Of a DNA stretch of 5,636 nucleotides, positions 1 through 4,380 are shown in pieces. Numbering within the stretch: the first letter of the stretch is position 1; each line of letters starts with the position of its first letter. Source of the DNA: Spirochaetota bacterium (GTDB taxonomy: Bacteria > Spirochaetota > Spirochaetia > DSM-27196 > PWMO01); NCBI GenBank assembly GCA_009908925.1, contig JAAAOH010000166.1, positions 1 to 5,636 of the forward strand, read 5' to 3'. The notes below the pieces were generated by a model that searched no databases, was not told the DNA's origin, and saw only the letters and a list, made by a program, of their open reading frames with translations. The position numbers were made by a program, and so were the translations under genes.

Positions 1-606
1 CAGAAACGTGATGGTGTGCGCCGGGATCCAGAAGAGCGGGATGGTCTTCTTGTAGACAAAACCCCACATTTTGTCCCAGTTGATCTTCCCGAGGAGGGGA
101 CGGAGGTTGAACGTGGCAAGCGGAAACCGCCCGCCGTGCTCTCCGATGTAGGTATCGGTCAGGTGATGCGTCATCATCATAACCGGCGCAAAGATGATGT
201 TCATGAACACCGAAATGCTGAACGCCCGAAGCAGACTCATGGCCGGCCCCGGATCGCTGAGATCGGCGAAGAACGTCGCCGCGACGCCCTGCGAGAAGAT
301 CCCGAAAGCGATCCAGATGAACACCCCGAGCACGCCCCAGACCAGCGCCTTGGGCAGCAGTCCGAACGCGGGAGGAAGGTAGCTGCCCGTGCGCAGGCGC
401 GCGACGAGCATCTCGCCGAAGGTGGCGAGCACCGCGAACTTGAGAAAGGAGAGCGCGGCCGGGAAGTCCGCGTAGAGGTCGGCGTATCGGGCATACGTAG
501 GCGGATAGACGAAGATGAAGACAACCAGCGCCACGAATGCGACGGCACCCAGATCCCATACCAAGCGTGCTCCTCGCGCCGTGGATGACGAACATGATCC
601 GTTCAC
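1..606 (-). CDS. Multi-pass inner membrane protein of unknown function (C-terminus outside the window)
   Basis: The minus-strand frame is open from the start codon to the window edge, giving about 202 visible residues with no stop. The protein is strongly hydrophobic. Counting from the ATG at 612, likely membrane segments are near residues 18-37, 52-66, 85-106, 126-147 and from 185 onward. The last visible part is rich in aromatic residues (NWDKMWGFVYKKTIPLFWIP) and ends by entering another hydrophobic stretch. The W/P/F pattern there loosely recalls the Mpv17/PMP22 family, but this is a weak impression and I assign no function. Two in-frame starts exist, ATG at 612 and GTG at 606. I prefer the GTG because GGGAG (618-614) lies 7 nt before it, whereas only 1 nt separates it from the ATG. 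The gene is divergent from the sigma-54 regulator and shares its upstream region. That it codes is well supported; its role is not. Confidence 0.8.
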   Translation of the reverse strand, partial: MNGSCSSSTARGARLVWDLGAVAFVALVVFIFVYPPTYARYADLYADFPAALSFLKFAVLATFGEMLVARLRTGSYLPPAFGLLPKALVWGVLGVFIWIAFGIFSQGVAATFFADLSDPGPAMSLLRAFSISVFMNIIFAPVMMMTHHLTDTYIGEHGGRFPLATFNLRPLLGKINWDKMWGFVYKKTIPLFWIPAHTITFL

Positions 607-613
607 ATGCATG

Positions 614-618
614 CTCCC
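614..618 (-). promoter_or_regulatory. Ribosome binding site deciding a GTG start
   Basis: On the minus strand GGGAG is followed by CATGCAT and then GTG. The 7-nt spacing favours the GTG at 606-604. The ATG at 612-610 would have a spacer of only 1 nt. Confidence 0.5.
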
Positions 619-803
619 AGAGAAAACGTGAATCACTCGATACTGCACCCGAATGTGCGTATCTCGCAAGCGCAAAGCTGACAAACTGACCGTAACAGAT
701 AGATTGATCGGAGTGCGTAGCGTACGCCGGTGGGATCGTGCTCCGGCTGCCGGCCACAACGAGAAAAAACGTGTGAGTAACCGTCACGACAGGGGTATAT
801 ACT

Positions 804-809
804 TATGAT
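804..809 (+). promoter_or_regulatory. Possible -10 element for the regulator gene
   Basis: TATGAT matches five of six bases of the housekeeping -10 consensus and sits 75 nt before the regulator ATG, in the only AT-rich patch of the leader. The hexamer 17 nt upstream (CCGTCA, 781-786) is a poor -35 element. If this is a promoter, it is weak or depends on an activator. The palindrome at 816-833 would then cover the transcription start. Confidence 0.25.
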
Positions 810-815
810 ACGAGG

Positions 816-833
816 CGCCGCCGTACGGCGGCG
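816..833. repeat. Perfect 18-bp palindrome, candidate operator or leader hairpin
   Basis: CGCCGCCGTACGGCGGCG is identical to its own reverse complement over all 18 bases. It begins 6 nt after the possible -10 element and ends 50 nt before the regulator ATG. A dimeric regulator with a Fis-type helix-turn-helix, such as the adjacent gene product, binds sites of this symmetry, so autoregulation is a reasonable inference. In RNA the same bases could pair into a hairpin only if some inner pairs open to form a loop. The palindrome is directly visible; its function is inferred. Confidence 0.6.
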
Positions 834-883
834 ATCCAGGGGGATGTGCCGGAGCGCGCGTTCGTGCACCCCGGCGACCGCCG

Positions 884-2263
884 ATGGCCACAGTCCTAAT
901 CGGTCCGATCGATGCTCACGATCCCGAGCAGCTCGCGAACTACCTTCGTGATGAGGGCTATGATGTCTACACTGCCGCGGACATGCGGGAGCTCTTCACC
1001 TGCACGAAAGAGGCTGCAATCGACGTCGTCATCGCGGAGACGGGGTCCGGACACCGGAAACTCGCCAGGTTAGTATCGGCGGTCGAGACCCACAACGCCG
1101 GCACGCTCCTCATTGCCGTCACCAACCGCATCCGTGACTCGCTTGCGAGAAGTGAGGTGGTGTCACGGGTATTCGATATCGTCGAAAAGCCGGTGCGCGC
1201 GCCGGAAGTGCTCGTTCGGGTGCGGAAGGCCCTTGAGACGAAACGGCTTCGAAACGAAGCTGCAAGTCTGCGTGGGGAGCGAAAGATTATCTACCGAGCC
1301 GATGAGCTCGTCGCGAAGAGCCGTGAGATGCAGGAGGTTCTGCGGATGGCGGAGCGCGTCGCGGCGACGGACTCGACCGTACTGCTCTCCGGCGAAACCG
1401 GCACCGGCAAGGAAATGATTGCGGCAGTGCTTCATTACAACAGCGGCCGCTCGGACCGGGCCTTCGTGCGCGTGAATTGCGCAGCTCTCCCCGAAACCCT
1501 CCTCGAGACCGAGCTCTTCGGCCACGAGCGCGGTGCGTTTACCGGTGCCGAATCCGAACGGATCGGTCGCTTCGAGCAGGCGGACGGAGGAACGCTACTG
1601 TTGGATGAGATTGGGGAACTGAGCGGCGGGACGCAGGTGAAGCTTCTGCGCGTTCTCCAGGAAAAGAAGTTCGAGCGGGTTGGGGGAACGAAGACCCTCT
1701 CGGTGGACGTCAGACTCATCTCCTCGACGAATCGTGATCTGCCCGCAGACATTGCTGCCGGCAACTTCCGCGAGGATCTGTTCTACAGGTTGAATGTGGT
1801 GAATATCCACCTTCCACCCTTGAGAGAGCGGCGCGATGATATTTTGCCGCTCGCCCGACAGTTGCTTATCCGGCATGAGCGCGAGCTGCACCAGCACGAC
1901 TTGCAACTTACTCCGGACGCCGAAGCCGCCCTGCTCAATCACGACTGGCCCGGGAATATCCGTGAGCTCGAAAACGTGATAGAGCGTGCGATCATCATGA
2001 GCGAGGCGGACGAGATTTCTGCAGCCGATCTGGACCTCAGACGTGCCCGCTCACCGGCGGGGACTGCGGCAGTCTGGCTGCGGCGGGAGGGGCTCTCCGA
2101 CGGCCTTCACGACGTCGAGCGCGAGACTATCCTCAGCGCCCTGGAGACGACGAACTGGGTCCAGAAAGACGCTGCGAAGCTCCTTCACATATCGCCGAGG
2201 GCACTCAACTATCGAATCCGCAAGCTCGGCATCCGCCACTCACGGTGGCGCCGGAACCGTTGA
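884..2263 (+). CDS. Sigma-54-dependent NtrC-type transcriptional activator with a degenerate receiver domain
   Basis: This 459-residue protein has the full NtrC layout: receiver (about 3-118), sigma-54 AAA+ domain (about 142-372) and Fis-type helix-turn-helix (about 411-450), followed by a basic tail HSRWRRNR. In the AAA+ domain I see Walker A GETGTGKE (170-177), the sigma-54 contact loop GAFTGA (217-222), Walker B GGTLLLDE (235-242), arginine-finger candidates R296 and R302, and the sensor II region WPGNIRELENVI. The ATPase should therefore remodel RNA polymerase-sigma-54 normally. The receiver is abnormal. The usual acidic pair is P8-I9, and the phospho-acceptor position is Glu52 (DVVIAE) instead of Asp; only T80 and K102 of the conserved set remain. 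Phosphorylation by a kinase is unlikely, and no kinase gene is adjacent. The ATG at 884 is the first usable start in frame, though its Shine-Dalgarno sequence is weak. A sigma-54 promoter lies just downstream, so the next gene is its probable target. Confidence 0.96.
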   Translation: MATVLIGPIDAHDPEQLANYLRDEGYDVYTAADMRELFTCTKEAAIDVVIAETGSGHRKLARLVSAVETHNAGTLLIAVTNRIRDSLARSEVVSRVFDIVEKPVRAPEVLVRVRKALETKRLRNEAASLRGERKIIYRADELVAKSREMQEVLRMAERVAATDSTVLLSGETGTGKEMIAAVLHYNSGRSDRAFVRVNCAALPETLLETELFGHERGAFTGAESERIGRFEQADGGTLLLDEIGELSGGTQVKLLRVLQEKKFERVGGTKTLSVDVRLISSTNRDLPADIAAGNFREDLFYRLNVVNIHLPPLRERRDDILPLARQLLIRHERELHQHDLQLTPDAEAALLNHDWPGNIRELENVIERAIIMSEADEISAADLDLRRARSPAGTAAVWLRREGLSDGLHDVERETILSALETTNWVQKDAAKLLHISPRALNYRIRKLGIRHSRWRRNR

Positions 2264-2309
2264 GTACGAAAACGTAATTCTCCAGTGGTTGTTCCTGTTC
2301 ACGATTTCA

Positions 2310-2325
2310 TACGGCTGCGCCGCCG
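2310..2325. promoter_or_regulatory. Possible upstream activator site for the sigma-54 promoter
   Basis: TACGGCTGCGCCGCCG includes the imperfect palindrome CGGCTGCGCCGCCG (2312-2325, one mismatched pair). Its first ten bases match nine of ten bases of the right half of the palindrome at 816-833, and its last eight equal that palindrome's left half, in swapped order. It lies about 120-137 nt upstream of the predicted start at 2447, a usual distance for NtrC-family enhancers. The sequence is GC-only and low in complexity, so chance resemblance is a real risk. Confidence 0.22.
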
Positions 2326-2369
2326 CGCGCCGGAGCCCGGGCGAAATGCCTCCTGTGCGACTCGAGTTA

Positions 2370-2388
2370 TCTCGTTTTAATAGCGAGA
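2370..2388. repeat. Small stem-loop after the activator gene
   Basis: TCTCG (2370-2374) and CGAGA (2384-2388) can pair around a 9-nt AT-rich loop. On the plus strand an A-run follows rather than T, so this is not a plausible intrinsic terminator for the activator gene. Role unknown. Confidence 0.3.
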
Positions 2389-2419
2389 CATAAAAAACCC
2401 TCCCTGAGCAAGCCTGCAT

Positions 2420-2437
2420 TTGGCATGCTAGTTGCAA
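2420..2437 (+). promoter_or_regulatory. Sigma-54 (RpoN) -24/-12 promoter of the lipoprotein gene
   Basis: TTGGCATGCTAGTTGCAA fits the consensus TGGCACG-N4-TTGCW with one mismatch (T for C in the -24 block). The near-invariant GG (2422-2423) and GC (2434-2435) are separated by exactly 10 nt, as required. Transcription would begin near 2447, giving a leader of about 38 nt before the lipoprotein GTG. The gene just upstream encodes a sigma-54 activator with an intact GAFTGA loop, which strengthens the call. Confidence 0.82.
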
Positions 2438-2461
2438 CGTAGTTATGGGGTAACACGCAAC
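2431..2461. repeat. Nested short inverted repeats around the predicted transcription start
   Basis: Inside the 12-bp repeat, GTTGC (2431-2435) can pair with GCAAC (2457-2461), and within that GTTA (2442-2445) with TAAC (2451-2454) around the loop TGGGG. The set could extend a read-through RNA into a long nested hairpin. Each stem alone is short, so significance is uncertain. Confidence 0.35.
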
Positions 2462-2471
2462 AACCAGTCTC

Positions 2472-2478
2472 AGGGAGG
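2472..2478 (+). promoter_or_regulatory. Strong RBS of the lipoprotein gene, embedded in a repeat arm
   Basis: AGGGAGG lies 6 nt before the GTG at 2485. It overlaps the alternative in-frame GTG at 2479 too closely to serve it, so 2485 is the better start. The site is wholly inside the right arm of the 12-bp inverted repeat. Confidence 0.75.
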
Positions 2479-2484
2479 GTGAGA

Positions 2485-2919
2485 GTGACCACTTACCGAT
2501 CAAGAGCTACATACGTAGCTCTGCTTCTCGTTACAGTTCTTCTTGGATCCTGCGCGCAACCATTCAACTTCAATTTCGATGACGACTCGGACGATACAAA
2601 CATCGACACCGACGGTCCCGTGGCAGTGACCGTCCGAGCAGAGAGCTTCACGCTCGCCTGGGATCCGCCGGCGGATGCCGTCAGCGGATACGATGTGTTC
2701 TACCGCTCTCGAGGAAGCGAGTCCTGGGTGCAGCTGGCCGACGTCGCTGCGTCCGGTAACCCAAGCTATCTCGTGTCGACCTCGTCACTGAGCTACGGCA
2801 CCTACGAGTTTGCGGTTGCCTCCTACGTCGAGGGCGAGGGGCTAAGTGACTATCACACGTCACTGGACAGCAGTGCTGATCCGGGCCGCGGCTGGTACCT
2901 CGAGTGGCTAAGCGGCTGA
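2485..2919 (+). CDS. Small fibronectin type III domain lipoprotein
   Basis: The 144-residue product starts with a positively charged, then hydrophobic signal sequence ending in the lipobox LGSC, so Cys23 should be lipidated after signal peptidase II cleavage. Ala at position +2 gives no inner-membrane retention signal by the E. coli rule, so an outer-membrane location is plausible. An Asp-rich linker follows (DDDSDDTNIDTD, about 32-43). Residues about 45-132 fit one fibronectin type III fold, with the strand-B Trp59 (LAWDPP), the GYDVFYR strand (68-74) and the tyrosine-corner region YEFAV (107-111). A short tail ends WYLEWLSG. Such domains usually mediate protein or polysaccharide contacts; the ligand here is unknown and I see no catalytic domain. 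The start GTG 2485 is set by the RBS; GTG 2479 is the alternative. Expression should depend on sigma-54 through the promoter at 2420-2437, probably with the upstream activator. Confidence 0.88.
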   Translation: MTTYRSRATYVALLLVTVLLGSCAQPFNFNFDDDSDDTNIDTDGPVAVTVRAESFTLAWDPPADAVSGYDVFYRSRGSESWVQLADVAASGNPSYLVSTSSLSYGTYEFAVASYVEGEGLSDYHTSLDSSADPGRGWYLEWLSG

Positions 2920-2934
2920 GTGTTGATGCTCAGC
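2915..2934. terminator. Hairpin shared by two convergent stop codons, possible bidirectional terminator
   Basis: GCTGAG (2915-2920) and CTCAGC (2929-2934) form a perfect 6-bp stem with an 8-nt loop. The stem includes the TGA of the lipoprotein gene (2917-2919) and, on the other strand, the TGA of the dehydrogenase gene (2932-2930). No T-run follows on either side, so it is at best a weak or factor-assisted terminator. It is the only such structure in the 10-nt gap between these convergent genes. Confidence 0.35.
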
Positions 2935-3850
2935 GTCGGGCGGTTGCCGATTCGTGGGCACGTGCCGTTTCGAGCACGCGCTCCGCGCAGGAGGTGAGCC
3001 GGGAGAGCTCGGCATCCGTGAGCTCGAGCTCCATGGGCACGATCCCTGACGGTGAGACGCGGGAAGGGAGAGCGAGGCAGGCGTCGGCGATTCCGTAGGC
3101 ACCCTCGGTCATGATGCTTACGGGGTAGATGCCGCCGTTTCCGTTTACGAGAGAGCCGATGAATGAGGCGATGGCACGGCCCGCGGCCACGAAGCCGCTG
3201 TGGTCGCCGAGCGCATTCACGATGTCGGTTCCCGCGGTACGGGTGCGGGACTCGATCGCGGAGATCGCCCCGTGTTCGAGCAAGGAGTTGAGCGGAATCC
3301 CGTCCACCGAGGCAAGGCGCGACAGCGGGATCATGGAGTCGCTGTGCATGCCCATGACGATGGCCGAGACCCGCTCTGCGTTACATCCGAGGGCCTGCGC
3401 GACGAATCGTCGGTACCGCCACTGGTCGAGCGAACACCCGAATCCGAACACCCGCAGCAGCGCCGGCCACCGGCGCCGTATAAGGTACACCAACGCTTCG
3501 CTGGGGTTCGTCACCACAATCACCGGCACCGCGGGCGCAATCGAGGCGACGTCGGCGGCTATGCCCGAGACGATACCGATATTCCCGGCCGCAAGGTCCG
3601 CCCTGGTCATGCCCTTCTGCCGCGCCATACCGGCTGTCACGACGACGAGATCGGCCTCTGAGGCTTTCCCCATGTCGGCGCAGTGCTCAAGCAGGTAGGG
3701 GTGGTCGAGTGCCTGGCAAATGTCCATTGCTTTCCCGCGGGCGCGCTCGGTTTCAATGTCATAGAGATAGACTGTCGCGTATCCCGCGCGGGCGGTCTCC
3801 AGTGCGGCGGCCGACCCGACGGCTCCGGCACCGACGAACATCACTCGCAT
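2930..3850 (-). CDS. Malate/lactate dehydrogenase family protein, malate-type active site
   Basis: The 306-residue protein matches the NAD-dependent 2-hydroxy-acid dehydrogenase family in length and layout. The N-terminal Rossmann fold has GAGAVG (7-12) and Asp31 at the end of the second strand, which favours NAD over NADP. The substrate loop AGMARQKGMTR (73-83) carries Arg at the specificity position (R77), as in malate dehydrogenases, where lactate dehydrogenases have Gln; R83 is the second conserved Arg. Asn115 (VTNP), Asp142 and Arg145 (LDQWR) and catalytic His169 complete the active site. The motif around His is GMHSD rather than the usual GxHGD, a mild deviation. It should interconvert malate or a related 2-hydroxy diacid with its keto acid in the cytoplasm. 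The start at 3850 is set by GGAGGAG 6 nt upstream; a later ATG (3841-3839) would cut into the first strand. It is the last gene of the operon and overlaps the ACP synthase gene by 10 nt. Physiological substrate is uncertain. Confidence 0.9.
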   Translation of the reverse strand: MRVMFVGAGAVGSAAALETARAGYATVYLYDIETERARGKAMDICQALDHPYLLEHCADMGKASEADLVVVTAGMARQKGMTRADLAAGNIGIVSGIAADVASIAPAVPVIVVTNPSEALVYLIRRRWPALLRVFGFGCSLDQWRYRRFVAQALGCNAERVSAIVMGMHSDSMIPLSRLASVDGIPLNSLLEHGAISAIESRTRTAGTDIVNALGDHSGFVAAGRAIASFIGSLVNGNGGIYPVSIMTEGAYGIADACLALPSRVSPSGIVPMELELTDAELSRLTSCAERVLETARAHESATARR

Positions 3851-4380
3851 TGGTCGCTCCTCCCCGGGTGCGCAACCGCAACCGCGATCGTGTAATCGTC
3901 CTCGTGTGAAATGGACACACTCACACCCATTCCATCGAGCTCCCGGCATACCCGGTTACTTGCATACCGCGAGCTCCGCACACGCGGCCGTCCCGCGTCG
4001 TCCCGCGTGATCTCGATCATGCGCCAGGAGAAGGCCCGGTACCAGCGCATCCCAAGTGCCTTGTAGACCGCCTCCTTGGCGGCAAGCGTGCCCGCGAAGT
4101 GCGGAAGCGGATCGTGCTTGCTCCGGCAGAAGGAGATCTCCTCCTCGGTGAAGATGTGGCCGAGAAACGACTCACCCCACCGGTTCACAGCCAACCCGAG
4201 CCGGGAGATGCGCACGAGGTCGGCGCCCACCGCGGGCGCTCGGGCAGTCGCGCCGGAAGCACCGGCAGCCGGCCGGTCATCCTCCGTCCCCGGCACGGCG
4301 CCCGGCGCGGCGGTCTCCGCCATCGCGGCAAGGGCGGCAAGGTGCTCGAGTGCGTGCTCTATGACGCGAGCTTCTCCCAT
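3841..4380 (-). CDS. acpS: Holo-[acyl-carrier-protein] synthase (AcpS type) with N-terminal extension
   Basis: The C-terminal 130 residues are a typical AcpS: VGADLVRISRL (51-61) with metal-binding Asp54, FTEEEISFC (77-85), FAGTLAAKEAVYKALG (95-110) with Glu103 in the KEA motif, and a final SISHEDDYTIAVA (156-168). The enzyme transfers 4'-phosphopantetheine from CoA to a serine of a carrier protein. Normal AcpS proteins are about 120-130 residues and begin right at the GxD motif. Here about 50 residues precede it: a helical stretch (1-22, rich in Ala, Glu, His and Leu) and an Ala/Gly/Pro-rich, probably disordered stretch (23-50). Either the true start is internal (for example Met20) or the extension is real; no good ribosome binding site is seen for internal starts. 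The ATG directly follows the TAG of the NAD synthase-like gene, which suggests translational coupling. The usual fatty-acid carrier or a dedicated carrier encoded nearby could be the partner. Confidence 0.9.
   Translation of the reverse strand: MGEARVIEHALEHLAALAAMAETAAPGAVPGTEDDRPAAGASGATARAPAVGADLVRISRLGLAVNRWGESFLGHIFTEEEISFCRSKHDPLPHFAGTLAAKEAVYKALGMRWYRAFSWRMIEITRDDAGRPRVRSSRYASNRVCRELDGMGVSVSISHEDDYTIAVAVAHPGRSDQCE
3857..3863 (-). promoter_or_regulatory. Strong RBS of the dehydrogenase gene inside the ACP synthase gene
   Basis: GGAGGAG on the minus strand sits 6 nt before the ATG at 3850-3848, inside the last codons of the upstream gene. This spacing selects that ATG over the ATG three codons later, which overlaps the upstream stop codon. 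Confidence 0.75.

Larger units (their letters stand above)
607..883. other. Divergent intergenic region between membrane protein and sigma-54 regulator
   Basis: These 277 nt must hold the promoters of both flanking genes. It contains an 8-bp palindrome GCGTACGC (720-727), an 18-bp palindrome (816-833) and an AT-rich patch GTATATACTTATGATA (795-810). I see no sigma-54 -24/-12 element here. A 78-codon reading frame on the minus strand (869-633) has no recognisable protein features and I do not call it. Confidence 0.6.
2397..2480. repeat. Perfect 12-bp inverted repeat bracketing the sigma-54 promoter and covering the lipoprotein RBS
   Basis: ACCCTCCCTGAG (2397-2408) is the exact reverse complement of CTCAGGGAGGGT (2469-2480), with 60 nt between the arms. 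The right arm contains the Shine-Dalgarno sequence AGGGAGG (2472-2478) of the lipoprotein gene. The left arm lies upstream of the -24 element, so it is absent from RNA started at the sigma-54 promoter but present in RNA reading through from the activator gene. In the latter the stem would mask the ribosome binding site. On the minus strand the second arm is followed at once by TTTTTT, so the element also resembles an intrinsic terminator for leftward transcription, although its loop is unusually long. Confidence 0.85.
2264..2484 (+). other. Regulatory intergenic region between activator and lipoprotein genes
   Basis: This 221-nt gap holds no gene. In order it contains a GC-rich stretch with a possible activator site (2310-2325), a small hairpin (2370-2388), an A-tract (2392-2397), the left arm of a 12-bp inverted repeat, a sigma-54 promoter, and the right repeat arm that includes the lipoprotein ribosome binding site. 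I find no plus-strand hairpin followed by a T-run, so read-through from the activator gene into the lipoprotein gene is possible. Confidence 0.7.

Noticed and set aside
16..588. 190-codon plus-strand reading frame opposite the membrane protein gene
   Set aside because: Its translation is dominated by Arg, Glu, Asp and His, typical of the antisense of a GC-rich hydrophobic gene. The opposite frame gives a coherent membrane protein.
656..684. Sigma-70 promoter for the membrane protein gene (minus strand TTGTCA at 684-679)
   Set aside because: The hexamer at the right spacing (TACGCA, 661-656) matches the -10 consensus poorly, and no better pair was found, so I do not call a promoter.
633..869. 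78-codon minus-strand reading frame in the divergent intergenic region
   Set aside because: It starts with GTG without a usable ribosome binding site, shows no recognisable domain or signal sequence, and covers the palindrome and probable promoter region.
2312..2340. Intrinsic terminator of the activator gene in the GC-rich stretch
   Set aside because: Imperfect pairing is possible (GGCT 2313-2316 with AGCC 2334-2337), but no T-run follows and the stem needs large bulges.
2431..2461. Integron attC-like recombination site suggested by GTT and AAC cores
   Set aside because: The bases next to the cores do not fit the GTTRRRY/RYYYAAC consensus and there is no integrase or cassette context.
2397..2480. 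Miniature transposable element with 12-bp terminal inverted repeats
   Set aside because: No flanking target duplication is visible, no second copy exists in the window, and the repeat fits the promoter and RBS positions too well to be an incidental insertion.
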